NCBI RefSeq assembly: GCF_010122465.1
Contig: NZ_WLZY01000009.1
Coordinates: 1-64,000 of the forward strand
Length of the DNA: 64,000 nt
DNA from: Phytoactinopolyspora mesophila
GTDB taxonomy: Bacteria; Actinomycetota; Actinomycetes; Jiangellales; Jiangellaceae
Reading direction: 5' to 3'
Positions 51,377 to 61,283 of the stretch are shown here, in pieces. Position 1 is the first letter of the stretch. Each line of letters opens with the position of its first letter. Under the pieces are notes generated by a model. The model worked only from the letters and a program-made list of their open reading frames with translations, was not told the DNA's origin and did not search any database. Position numbers and translations under genes: made by a program.

Positions 51377-51958
51377 ATGGCCCGGACCAAAGAATTCGAC
51401 CCCGACGCGGTCCTGCAGCGCGCACTCGAGCTGTTCTGGGAGAACGGCTACGAGGCGACCTCCATGACCGACCTGGTCGAGCATCTGGGCATCGGCCGGG
51501 CCAGCATCTACGCCACGTTCGGCAGCAAACACGATCTCTACCTGCAAGCGCTCAACCGGTACCTGGAGACCCGCGACCCCAGCCTGATCGAGCTGCTCTC
51601 GCAGCCCGGGCCCGCCTTGCCGGCCGTGCGGACGCTGGTGGAGACGTATATCGCGGAAGCCGCAGAGGACCGCCGCCGGCGGGGGTGCATGGTGGTCAAT
51701 GCCGCCACCGAGATGGTTCCGGGCGACGAACAGGTCGCGAGATTCGTCGAAAGCTCCTGGAACACCCTCGAGGCTGCCCTGACGTCAGCCTTGACCCGGG
51801 CGCGCGCCCAGGGCGAGATCGCCGCCGACTCCGATCCGCGCGCGCTGGCGCGCTTCCTTCTGGTCTTCCTGCAGGGGGTCCGCGTCACCAGCAAGGGCGC
51901 GATGCCGCCGAACTGGCATCGAGACGCAGCCGATCAGGCTCTCGCGATCCTGCGCTGA
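51377..51958 (+). CDS. TetR/AcrR-family repressor of the efflux operon
   Basis: This 193-residue regulator opens ARTKEFDPDAVLQRALELFW, with helix-turn-helix TDLVEHLGIGRASIYATFGSK. The C-terminal part includes RRRRGCMVVNAATE, characteristic of NemR-like regulators that sense electrophiles through a Cys. It is the first gene of the operon with the MFS and SDR genes and probably represses it. No ribosome binding site is present, consistent with leaderless translation. Confidence 0.92.
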   Translation: MARTKEFDPDAVLQRALELFWENGYEATSMTDLVEHLGIGRASIYATFGSKHDLYLQALNRYLETRDPSLIELLSQPGPALPAVRTLVETYIAEAAEDRRRRGCMVVNAATEMVPGDEQVARFVESSWNTLEAALTSALTRARAQGEIAADSDPRALARFLLVFLQGVRVTSKGAMPPNWHRDAADQALAILR

Positions 51959-51991
51959 TCCACCGACACCTGCCGCAACAGGAGCCTAAGC

Positions 51992-53368
51992 GTGACCTCT
52001 TATTGGACCGTTCAGTCAAAAACTGCGTTGCCGTTTGCTGTGCTCGGCGCCACACAGGTTGGGCTGATAGCCGCCATCACCCTCATCGTGGTGCCGCTGC
52101 CAGCGATCCAGCGCGAGTTCGCCATATCACCGTCCGAGTTGGCACTGCTCAGCGCCGCATACGGGCTAGCATTCGGTGGGCTGCTGCTCGTTGGCGGGCG
52201 GCTCGCCGACCGGCTGGGCGCCAACCGGATGTTCATCAGCGGCATGTCGATCTTCGGCACCAGCTCTGTCATCGGCGGATTCTCCGCCGAGTACCTGATG
52301 GTGCTCGGCGCGAGGTTCACTCAAGGTATCGGTGCCGCGCTGGCCGCTCCCGCAGCGATCGGCCTCATGATGCGCCTCTATCCGGACCAGCACCGCCGCA
52401 ACCGCGCACTTGCCGTGTGGGGAACGCTGTCCGTCACCGGCGCTGTCACCGGAACTGTCGCCTCCGGCCTGATCACCACCGTCGCATCGTGGCGGTGGAC
52501 GTTCTTCGTGCCGGCTTTGATCGCCGTCGTCGCCGCAGCCGGTGCGCGGCACCTGCCCCGAATTCACCCACACGCCACCTCCAGGCTCGGCGTGGTCGAC
52601 GGCACACTGGCCACCACCGGACTGCTGATGTTCAGCTACGGAGTGCTGGAATCCGCACCCGCGCTCGTGGCGGCCGGTGCTGTCACGCTGACCGGTTTCC
52701 TGATCCGCCAGGCCCGCAGCGCGGATCCGCTCTTGCCGATCGCGATGATCGCCGACCGAACGCGCGGCGTCGCGCTGCTCGTCATCTGGCTGACCGCCGC
52801 GGCAAGCACGACGTCGACCTTCCTGCTCAGTCTCTACCTTCAGCAGATTCAAGGCCGGAGCGCAACAACGACGAGCGCCGCTTTCCTCCCGTTGCTGCTC
52901 GTCATTGCCATGGGCCCGATCAGCGCGCGACTTGCCGGCCGGTTCGGCGCCCGCCACATCACCGTGCTCGGATCACTGCTGGCTGCCGCCTCAATGGCTC
53001 TACTGAGCCGGATCAACGTCGACTCGCCGTACAGCGGCGTGATCCTGGCGGCGTTGATCATCTTCCCGATCGGTGCCGGACTCGCCTTCGCCGGCGCAAC
53101 CGTCGCCGCCCTGGGCGGAGTCGCACAAGAACGCCGCGGAGTCGCCGGTGGCCTGGTCAACACCGCGATGGAGATCGGCCCGACCGTCGGGCTCGCACTG
53201 CTATTGGCTTTGGCCAGTAACCGCACGCACGGCCTGCTGCGCTCCGGGCATGACGCTGTCCAGGCGACCACGTCCGGCTACGCCGCCGCGATGGCCGCCA
53301 CCGCGTTGGCTTTCGTCGTCATCGCCCTCGCTGTCAGATTCACCTTCGAGAGAAAGAAGCAACCATGA
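51992..53368 (+). CDS. MFS drug/metabolite exporter (DHA2-like)
   Basis: This 458-residue transporter has about 14 hydrophobic segments, which fits the DHA2 (14-helix) drug:H+ antiporters. The motif GGRLADRLGANRMFISGM matches motif A in the 2-3 loop, and LAVWGTLSVTGAVTGTVASG resembles motif C of antiporters. Start is a GTG with AGGAG upstream. It is flanked by its TetR regulator and an SDR, a common detoxification arrangement. Stop overlaps the SDR start (ATGA). Confidence 0.93.
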   Translation: MTSYWTVQSKTALPFAVLGATQVGLIAAITLIVVPLPAIQREFAISPSELALLSAAYGLAFGGLLLVGGRLADRLGANRMFISGMSIFGTSSVIGGFSAEYLMVLGARFTQGIGAALAAPAAIGLMMRLYPDQHRRNRALAVWGTLSVTGAVTGTVASGLITTVASWRWTFFVPALIAVVAAAGARHLPRIHPHATSRLGVVDGTLATTGLLMFSYGVLESAPALVAAGAVTLTGFLIRQARSADPLLPIAMIADRTRGVALLVIWLTAAASTTSTFLLSLYLQQIQGRSATTTSAAFLPLLLVIAMGPISARLAGRFGARHITVLGSLLAAASMALLSRINVDSPYSGVILAALIIFPIGAGLAFAGATVAALGGVAQERRGVAGGLVNTAMEIGPTVGLALLLALASNRTHGLLRSGHDAVQATTSGYAAAMAATALAFVVIALAVRFTFERKKQP

Positions 53369-54117
53369 AGTATCGGGACAAGATCGTGCTCGTGACCGGT
53401 GGCGGATCCGGCGTCGGCCGGGCCACAGCCTTGGCGTTCGCCCGCGCCGGCGCCGAGGTGGTGGTCTCCGGCCGAAACCCGGAGACGCTCGGGCACACGG
53501 TCAAACAGGTGGAGACTCACGGTGGCCGAGCGGTGGCCATCACCGCGGATGTCACCCGGTCCACGGACGTCGGCCAGCTCGTCGACGATGTCATTCAGCG
53601 GTTCGGCCAGTTGGACATCGCGGTCAACAACGCCGGCGTCCTGGCGGTCGGAACGGTGACAGAGCTGCCCGAGCAGGAATGGCACCGGGTGCTCGACGTG
53701 AACACCACCGGCGTCTTTCTCGCCATGAAGCATCAGATCCCGGTGATGCGCGCTGCCGGAGGCGGCGTCATCGTCAACATCGGCTCCAACATCGGCGCGC
53801 ACATGCGGCTACCCGGATTTGGCGCGTACGCCGCGTCCAAAGCGGCTGTGGGCGTGTTGAGCCGGACCGCGGCTCTCGAGTACATCCGCGACGGCGTGCG
53901 CATCAACGTCGTCAGCCCTGGGCCGGTGGAAGCCCCCATGTCCCTGTTGCCCGGCGAGACCGATGCCGATCGTGCGGCGCGGTTCCAGGACCAACAGCCG
54001 ATAGGCCGGATCGCCACCGTGGACGAGGTCACCTCCGCTGTCCTGTGGGTGGCCTCCGACGAGGCGTCCTACGTCGTGGGGCATGACCTCGTCATCGACG
54101 GCGCGGCAACGGCCTGA
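53365..54117 (+). CDS. Short-chain dehydrogenase/reductase
   Basis: This 250-residue classical SDR has VTGGGSGVGRATALAFA, VNNAGVLAVG, the Ser in NIGSNIGAH and the catalytic YAASK. SGRNPE after the second strand suits NADP(H). The C-terminal VVGHDLVIDGAATA is the usual end of FabG-like SDRs. Coupled with the MFS gene, it may reduce a toxic carbonyl compound. The stop at 54115-54117 directly abuts the stop of the convergent glycosylase gene. Confidence 0.94.
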   Translation: MKYRDKIVLVTGGGSGVGRATALAFARAGAEVVVSGRNPETLGHTVKQVETHGGRAVAITADVTRSTDVGQLVDDVIQRFGQLDIAVNNAGVLAVGTVTELPEQEWHRVLDVNTTGVFLAMKHQIPVMRAAGGGVIVNIGSNIGAHMRLPGFGAYAASKAAVGVLSRTAALEYIRDGVRINVVSPGPVEAPMSLLPGETDADRAARFQDQQPIGRIATVDEVTSAVLWVASDEASYVVGHDLVIDGAATA

Positions 54118-54948
54118 TCACTCGCCCGCCACCGCGGCCGCGCGAGTGAATACGTCGTCGAGCATCTGCTCGGTGAGCTTGCCGGTGAATGTGTTCTGCT
54201 GGCTGGGGTGGTACGACCCGATCAGCGTCACCGCGCCCACCACTCGCGGCAACACGACCTCAGCGCCGTGACCGAATTTCGGCCGGGGACGTGGGATGCT
54301 CACGCCGAGGCGTCCGAGCGTCGTCAGCGCAGCCGTCCAGGCGTAGGACCCCAGCGCCACGACGGCCCGCACGGAAGGCAGCAGCAAGCCCACTTCCCGG
54401 TCGAGCCATGCAGAGCACGCGTCCCGCTCAGCCGGGGTCGGCTTGTTGTCCGGCGGCGCGCACCGGACCGTGGCGACCACACGGACGCCGGCCAGCCGCA
54501 GTCCATCACCCGCATGCTCCGACGTCGGCTGGTTGGCGAAGCCGGTCCGGTGCAATGCGGCGAAGAGCCAATCGCCGCTACGGTCGCCGGTGAAGATCCG
54601 GCCGGTGCGATTGCCTCCGTTCGCCGCCGGCGCCAGGCCCACGATCAGGACGCCGGCTTCCGGGTCGCCCCAGCCCGGCGTCGGCCGGCCCCAGTACGGC
54701 TCCCCGGCGAACGAGTGCCGCTTGGTGGAGGCGACATCTTCACGCCATTGCACGAGCCGCGCGCAGGCGCGGCAGACCGAAGAGCAGGCAGTCACCTGGT
54801 CCAACGACGCGTCAGCCGCTAGTGCCGCGACGTCGGAGGCGGAGCAGGCCACCGGCGTGTCACCAGCGGCCAGGTCGTCCGGCCAGCCCTGACCTGGCGG
54901 CACCGGGCTGGCAAAAGCTGTGCCCGTCACGGGATGGGGTAGTTCCAC
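54118..54948 (-). CDS. Uracil-DNA glycosylase, family 5 (UdgB type)
   Basis: This 276-residue repair enzyme has motif A GLAPAANGGNRTGRIFTGD (about residue 104) and motif B SYHPSQQNTFTGK (about 246), both typical of family 5 UDG, which lack the usual polar water-activating residue. Cysteines in SVCRACARL, TVRCAPP and near the N-terminus fit the 4Fe-4S cluster. The enzyme removes uracil and deaminated bases from double-stranded DNA. GTG start with GGAGG upstream. Confidence 0.93.
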   Translation of the reverse strand: MELPHPVTGTAFASPVPPGQGWPDDLAAGDTPVACSASDVAALAADASLDQVTACSSVCRACARLVQWREDVASTKRHSFAGEPYWGRPTPGWGDPEAGVLIVGLAPAANGGNRTGRIFTGDRSGDWLFAALHRTGFANQPTSEHAGDGLRLAGVRVVATVRCAPPDNKPTPAERDACSAWLDREVGLLLPSVRAVVALGSYAWTAALTTLGRLGVSIPRPRPKFGHGAEVVLPRVVGAVTLIGSYHPSQQNTFTGKLTEQMLDDVFTRAAAVAGE

Positions 54949-55226
54949 ATCGCCTCCACGAATCTTCAGACCGTACCCGCCCGATTCTGCCCTCCCGGCG
55001 GCGCGGCGAACGATTCCCCACCCGGTACCTGATCTGCCGGAGCACCCGTCGAGCCGCGCGGCGGCACGCTAACCGCGTGATTCGCGAAGAATTTTCGACA
55101 GACGAGCTTTCTTGCTTCCTATTGACGCCAAATTTTCATGTCCGGCAGGATGATCTCTCATGTGACTCACTGTGTACGCACCGTCACCCGGCGACGGCGG
55201 CGACCAGATCACGCCTGGAGGTCCAG

Positions 55227-57236
55227 ATGCGTCCCCCGTCTATCTCTCGCCGACGTACCCGGATCGGTGCCGGCGCCGTCGGCATCGCCATGTTGGTTCC
55301 CCTTGCCGTCTCTCCGATCGGGGCGGCAAGTTCGGACGATGCTCCATCGCCTACCGAAACCCGCCAACAGCAGTTCGCCGCGGCTGCGGGCGAGTTCGGC
55401 GTTCCCGAGGCTGTGCTGCTGGGGGTTTCCTATCTGCAGTCCCGCTGGAACAGCAATGCCGGCTCGCCTAGCACGAGCAGCGGGTACGGCCCGATGCACC
55501 TGACCGACGCCGAGTACGTGGCCAGCCTGCCCCACGGCGATCACCACCACGGCGACGGCAAGGATCCACGCGGCGACGACTCTCGTGACACGCTGAGCAT
55601 CGCCCATCCCGACGTTCCTCCACCGGACGACGACGCGCTGCGGACCCTCGGCACCGCGGCCACACTCACCGGCGAGGCCGAAGCCGCTCTACGGGCCGAC
55701 CCGATGGCAAACATCCGAGGCGGCGCGGCGCTGCTCGCGTACTACCAGGAGGAGCTCGGCGGATCGACCGGAACGTCGGCTGATCCGGCCGATTGGTACG
55801 GCGCCGTCGCGCGGTACAGCGGAGCGGAAACCGTCGACGCCGCTAGTTTCTTCGCCGACGAGGTCTACGCGACGATTCGCGAAGGCGCCCAGCGCATCAC
55901 CGACGACGGCGAACTCGTCACCCTCGCCGCGAACCTTGAACTCACCCCGGACCGATCTACCCTGGCTGAGCTGGGCTTGCGCAACGTCGACCGCCCGGAC
56001 GAGATCGAATGCCCGCCTGATATCTCCTGTGAATGGCTGCCCGCGCCGTACGAGCTACGCGGGGACGGTACCAACATCAACAGCTATGGCAACCATGACC
56101 TCGGCGATCGTCCCGAGCAGCAGAAGATCGAGTACATCGTCATCCATGACGCCGAGGGCTACTTCGACTCGACAGTCCGCCTCGCCCAGGACAAGAACTG
56201 GGTTAGCTGGCACTACACACTGCGCTCGTCGGATGGGCATATCGCCCAGCATCTCGAATCGACGAACGTGGGCTGGCATGCCGGCAACTGGTTCGTCAAC
56301 GCTAAATCGATCGGCCTCGAGCACGAAGGCTTCGCCGCGCAAGGCACCTGGTACACCGAAGCCATGTACCGGACGTCGGCCAAGCTGGTCCGCTACCTCG
56401 CCAAGAAGTTCGACATCCCGCTGGACCGGCACCACATCATCGGTCACGACAACATCCCGGGAATCACGCCCGACTTCGTCCGCGGGATGCACTGGGACCC
56501 GGGGCCGTACTGGGACTGGTCGCACTACTTCGACCTGATGGGCGCGCCATTCCGGTCGACCGGAACGCCTCGCACGGGCCTGGTCACGATCGACCCCGAC
56601 TTCGCCACCAACCAACCAGCGTTCACCGGCTGCGAGGAAGCCGGGGTGCCGTGCCCGGCGCGTGGCTCGTCAGCGGTGATTCTGCACACCGAGCCGAGTC
56701 ACGACGCTCCGCTGGTCAACGACATCGCGCTGCGCCCGGACGGCACTCCGGCCACGATGCACATCTCCGATCACGGAGCGCGAGCCTCAGGCGGACAAAC
56801 CTTCGCCATCGCAGACCACGAGGGCGACTGGACCGCGATCTGGTACCTCAGCCAGAAGGCGTGGTTCTACAACCCGCCGGAGAACCGGGCCGCTGTGTGG
56901 TCCAAGGGCTTCGTCGCCACCCCGAAAGCGGGCCTCGACGAGATTCCGGTCTACGGGCGTGCCTATCCCGAGCCGGATGCCTATCCGGACGGCGTACCGG
57001 TCCAGCCCATCGTGCCGCTGCAGTACACGATCTCCGCGGGTGAGCGCTATGCCACGGGTCCGGCGTTGCAGGGCGAGTATTACCGTGCGACGACGTACGA
57101 CGGTTCCTCACCCGGCGACTGGACGCTGATCAGCGGCGACATGGAGTACGTGCAGATCCAGCTGGGCCATCGGATGATGTTCGTCGATCGGGCCGACATC
57201 GACCTGATTCCGGCGGTACGCGGCGCACCCCGGTAG
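55227..57236 (+). CDS. Secreted N-acetylmuramoyl-L-alanine amidase with N-terminal helical domain
   Basis: This 669-residue exported protein starts at the ATG at 55227 (GGAGG upstream) with the signal IGAGAVGIAMLVPLAVSP. The first domain (about 50-250) has the helical FGVPEAVLLGVSYLQSRWN segment of lysozyme/transglycosylase-like folds. The amidase_2/PGRP domain (about 300-450) contains IVIHDAEGYFDST, NVGWHAGNW and HHIIGHDNIPG, whose His residues bind zinc. The last 200 residues look like two SH3-type modules (PSHDAPLVNDIALRP; QKAWFYNPPENRAAVW) for wall binding. It should cut the amide bond between MurNAc and the stem peptide outside the cell. The long upstream extension of the frame is spurious. 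Confidence 0.9.
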   Translation: MRPPSISRRRTRIGAGAVGIAMLVPLAVSPIGAASSDDAPSPTETRQQQFAAAAGEFGVPEAVLLGVSYLQSRWNSNAGSPSTSSGYGPMHLTDAEYVASLPHGDHHHGDGKDPRGDDSRDTLSIAHPDVPPPDDDALRTLGTAATLTGEAEAALRADPMANIRGGAALLAYYQEELGGSTGTSADPADWYGAVARYSGAETVDAASFFADEVYATIREGAQRITDDGELVTLAANLELTPDRSTLAELGLRNVDRPDEIECPPDISCEWLPAPYELRGDGTNINSYGNHDLGDRPEQQKIEYIVIHDAEGYFDSTVRLAQDKNWVSWHYTLRSSDGHIAQHLESTNVGWHAGNWFVNAKSIGLEHEGFAAQGTWYTEAMYRTSAKLVRYLAKKFDIPLDRHHIIGHDNIPGITPDFVRGMHWDPGPYWDWSHYFDLMGAPFRSTGTPRTGLVTIDPDFATNQPAFTGCEEAGVPCPARGSSAVILHTEPSHDAPLVNDIALRPDGTPATMHISDHGARASGGQTFAIADHEGDWTAIWYLSQKAWFYNPPENRAAVWSKGFVATPKAGLDEIPVYGRAYPEPDAYPDGVPVQPIVPLQYTISAGERYATGPALQGEYYRATTYDGSSPGDWTLISGDMEYVQIQLGHRMMFVDRADIDLIPAVRGAPR

Positions 57237-57271
57237 TGTCCCGAACCGGACCCTCATGGTCGGCACATGGC

Positions 57272-57309
57272 TGAGGGATAGGTGTAGCCAGAGCCGCACC
57301 TATCCCTCA
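57272..57309. terminator. 13-bp perfect hairpin between amidase and ppx genes
   Basis: The arms at 57272-57284 and 57297-57309 (TGAGGGATAGGTG and its complement) enclose a 12-base loop, with flanking ATGG/CCAT that extends the stem. It lies between convergent genes and suits a bidirectional terminator. Confidence 0.75.
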
Positions 57310-57343
57310 ACCATCTTTGCCGCTCCGCCCTGGTGTCTTGAGC

Positions 57344-58270
57344 TCAGGTGGTGACAAGGCTCCAGGCGATGCCGTCGAGGATGTCGTGCTCACTCAGCAC
57401 CACTTCCTCCACCCCGGCCCGCTCCGCGACGCAGCGCAGGATCAGCGCACCGGCGGCGATCACGTCAACCCGGCCAGGGTGAATCACCGGAATGGCGGCA
57501 CGCTCGTCGTGCGACGCGGCCAGCAGCCGATCGCTGATCTCCGCGACGCCACGCACCGGCACCCGCGCATGGTGAATGGCGTCCCGATCATAGGCGGAAA
57601 GGCCCAGGTGAATGGCGCCGACGGTGGTCACCGACCCGGCCAGTCCGATCAGGCTGGACGCGCCCCGCAGCGGGACGGTCTCGGCGACGTCGTCGAGGGC
57701 GGCATCGATATCGGCGCGGGCTCGCGCCACCTGCTCCGAGGTGGGCGGATCGTCGGCGAAACAACGCTCGGTGAGCCGGACCGAGCCGATGTCGACGCTG
57801 CGCGCCGCCTCCGGCTCTTCGGTTCCGTGCACGAACTCCGTCGAGCCCCCGCCGATGTCGACGACAAGATAAGGACCGGGCACTTCGGAGCCCAGGTCAC
57901 GGGTCGCTCCGGTGAACGACAGCCAGGCCTCCTCATCACCCGACACGACCTCGGGATCGACACCCAGCACCGACCGGACACCTTCGACGAACACGTCGGC
58001 GTTCGCGGCATCGCGGGTGGCGCTTGTGGCGACCATCCGGACCTTCTCGACTCCCCAGTCGTCGATGACCTGGACGTACTCGCGCAAGGCGACGATGGTG
58101 CGCTCCAACGCCTGCTCCCCCAACCGACCGGTGCGATCCACGTCCTGCCCGAGCCGGACGATCCGCATCTGCCGGTCCAGATCATGCTGGCCGCCGTCGC
58201 CGGGATCGAGTTCGGTGACCAGCAACCGGATCGAATTGGTACCGCAATCGAGCGCCGCCACCCGCCTCAT
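57344..58270 (-). CDS. Ppx/GppA-family exopolyphosphatase
   Basis: This 308-residue protein of the actin-like ATPase superfamily has RVAALDCGTNSIRLLVTE at the start, VATSATRDAANADVF and the phosphate-binding VVDIGGGSTEF. Actinobacterial homologues of this length hydrolyse polyphosphate or pppGpp. The ATG at 58270 overlaps the DUF501 stop (ATGA), in the conserved order eno - ftsB - DUF501 - ppx. Confidence 0.93.
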   Translation of the reverse strand: MRRVAALDCGTNSIRLLVTELDPGDGGQHDLDRQMRIVRLGQDVDRTGRLGEQALERTIVALREYVQVIDDWGVEKVRMVATSATRDAANADVFVEGVRSVLGVDPEVVSGDEEAWLSFTGATRDLGSEVPGPYLVVDIGGGSTEFVHGTEEPEAARSVDIGSVRLTERCFADDPPTSEQVARARADIDAALDDVAETVPLRGASSLIGLAGSVTTVGAIHLGLSAYDRDAIHHARVPVRGVAEISDRLLAASHDERAAIPVIHPGRVDVIAAGALILRCVAERAGVEEVVLSEHDILDGIAWSLVTT

Positions 58271-58779
58271 GCCGGACGCCAGGTGCATGTCTCGGCTGTC
58301 CAGGGCTTGTCGAGGGTGGCCATCCGCTCCAGGGTCAGGTCGCCCAGGGGGTTGACGCCGGGGCCCACCGCGAGACTGTGCGCGGCCAGCACGTGCAGGC
58401 ATTTCACTCGGGACGGCATTCCGCCGCCCGACACGCCGGCGATCTCCTCGACGTGCCCGATGTGCTCACGCCTGGCCAGGTAGTCGTCATGCGCGGCCCG
58501 GTATGCCTCCGCCAGTTCGGCGTCCGCGGCCAGTAGCCCAGCCATCTCGGTCATCACGCTCACCGACTCGAGTGTCGACGCGGCCGCAACCGCCCGCGGG
58601 CAGGTCAAATAGAAGAGCGTCGGAAACGGGGTGCCGTCGGGCAGCCGGGGCTCGGTCTCGACCACGGTTGGGTGCCCGGAGCCGCACCGGTGGGCCACCG
58701 CCCGCACGCCGCGCAGCGGACGTCCCAACTGCTCCCGCAGGATGTCGGAGTCCTCAGTGGTCAGAGTCGACAACGTCAC
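58267..58779 (-). CDS. DUF501 family protein
   Basis: This 170-residue protein starts at the GTG at 58779 (GAGAGGG upstream). It opens LTTEDSDILREQLGRPLRGV and has RAVAHRCGSGHPTVVETEPR, TLFYLTCPRA and GGGMPSRVKCLHVLAAH, conserved cysteines and histidines that could bind a metal. The function of DUF501 is unknown; the family is actinobacterial and lies between ftsB and ppx. A complex inverted repeat occupies the gap to ftsB. Confidence 0.9.
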   Translation of the reverse strand: MTLSTLTTEDSDILREQLGRPLRGVRAVAHRCGSGHPTVVETEPRLPDGTPFPTLFYLTCPRAVAAASTLESVSVMTEMAGLLAADAELAEAYRAAHDDYLARREHIGHVEEIAGVSGGGMPSRVKCLHVLAAHSLAVGPGVNPLGDLTLERMATLDKPWTAETCTWRPA

Positions 58780-58803
58780 CAGGCTGGCCCTCTCGCGTCG
58801 TGC

Positions 58804-58907
58804 GGGCGTGGGGGGCAAAAGCCGCCGCCCATGGTGCGGCTGGGCATCGAAACGCGAGGAACGAGCGTTTCGCGGGCGAGGGCGGTGGCTTTTTGCCCCC
58901 GACGCCC
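58804..58907. repeat. Nested inverted repeat between ftsB-like and DUF501 genes
   Basis: Outer arms 58804-58830 and 58880-58907 pair along about 27 bases with two mismatches and one extra base (GGGGGCAAAA core). Inside, 58848-58855 and 58865-58872 form a perfect 8-bp stem (CGAAACGC) with a 9-base loop. The two-level structure resembles a REP- or MITE-like element or a strong mRNA structure inside an otherwise coupled operon. Confidence 0.75.
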
Positions 58908-58918
58908 AAACCCCGCAC

Positions 58919-59515
58919 TCACGGTAGGTCCTCGTCGGGAATGTCGTCGGCCGCCTGCAGGGAGCTCCACAGCCGCTCATGCCATGCGCCGTCCCCGGCC
59001 GGGGGAAGCCCTTCGGGTCCTGGATCGTCCTCTTCGTCGTCGCCGGGGTGAACCACCACGTAGCCCTGTTCCCCCGGCATCACGAAACCAAGGCGCTCAC
59101 GGGCCTGGATGGCCACATAGGCGGGGTCGTCCCAGAGTTCGAGCTCGACCTCCAACTGCTCGACCTGTTCTCGCAGCTCGACCGCTTCCTGCTCCAACGC
59201 GCTGCGCTCGTTGTGTTGCTCATACCACGTCCGTAACGGATAGGCATACGACACGAGAAGGACAGCTAGCACCAGGGTCAGGACCGCCGCCCGTCCCGTG
59301 ATCGACGGTTTGCCACCGGGTGCTCGCGGCCGGGGCGGCGGTGGCGGCGGTGGGCCGATGCGGTTCTCGTCGCCGGAACTCTCGACACCTGCTCGCCGCC
59401 GCACCGTTTCCCGGCCCGGCCGCGGCCCGCCACGGGTGGTCCGGGTGGCCGGGCGCCGCTTCGTCCCGGCGCTGCCCGCGGGGCGAGCGCCGGGAGAACG
59501 ACGAGAACCAGGCAC
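58919..59515 (-). CDS. FtsB/DivIC septum formation initiator family protein
   Basis: This 198-residue protein has an 80-residue Pro/Arg-rich cytoplasmic part, one membrane helix (AAVLTLVLAVLLVSYAYPL), then a coiled coil (ALEQEAVELREQVEQLEVELE) and ARERLGFVMPGEQGYVVV. This is the DivIC/FtsB layout; the protein would join FtsL and FtsQ at the division septum. It starts with GTG two bases after the enolase stop. An acidic C-terminal tail extends beyond the family core. Confidence 0.9.
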   Translation of the reverse strand: MPGSRRSPGARPAGSAGTKRRPATRTTRGGPRPGRETVRRRAGVESSGDENRIGPPPPPPPRPRAPGGKPSITGRAAVLTLVLAVLLVSYAYPLRTWYEQHNERSALEQEAVELREQVEQLEVELELWDDPAYVAIQARERLGFVMPGEQGYVVVHPGDDEEDDPGPEGLPPAGDGAWHERLWSSLQAADDIPDEDLP

Positions 59516-59517
59516 AG

Positions 59518-60867
<1,350 letters not shown>

Positions 60868-60983
60868 TCACGGCGCTGTTACTCCTGGAAGCTTAAGGGG
60901 TAGCCCGGACGGGACGCCGATCGGCATGCCCGCTGGGTGAGTGCCGTTCCGCGGAGTCGGAGCGCAGGCCACGGCACACCTCC

Positions 60984-61199
60984 TCAATCTTCCTCGTCAC
61001 GCTCGTCAGCGATGATCCGCAGGTTTTCCGCCAGGGAACTCAGCCGCTGGCTCATGGTCTGCACGATACCCTCTGCCTCGTCGGCCAGCCTCCCGGCGAA
61101 ATCGCCGTTCTCCAGCTGGCTCGAGAGTTCACGCTCCACCGGCACGACAAGTTCGTCGACATCATCGGCCAGTTCCCGGAGCCGCTCGGCTTCGTCCAT
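60984..61199 (-). CDS. Small acidic helical protein, unknown function
   Basis: This 71-residue protein is highly charged and predicted helical: ERLRELADDVDELVVPVERE, then TMSQRLSSLAENLRIIADER. It has heptad-like Leu spacing and no signal or membrane segment. The ATG is at 61199, 85 bases from the divergent gene at 61284. It could be a coiled-coil partner of that gene's product, but no family is recognised. Confidence 0.55.
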   Translation of the reverse strand: MDEAERLRELADDVDELVVPVERELSSQLENGDFAGRLADEAEGIVQTMSQRLSSLAENLRIIADERDEED

Positions 61200-61283
61200 G
61201 CCAGGGATCGTATCTGGATACCGTTCTTGCCGATAAGCTCAAGACGGACCGCATCGTGGCATGATCAACCGGGACGGCCAAGC

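Noticed and set aside
58804-58907. Insertion sequence
   Set aside because: The element is about 100 bp and has no transposase; at most it is a non-autonomous repeat.
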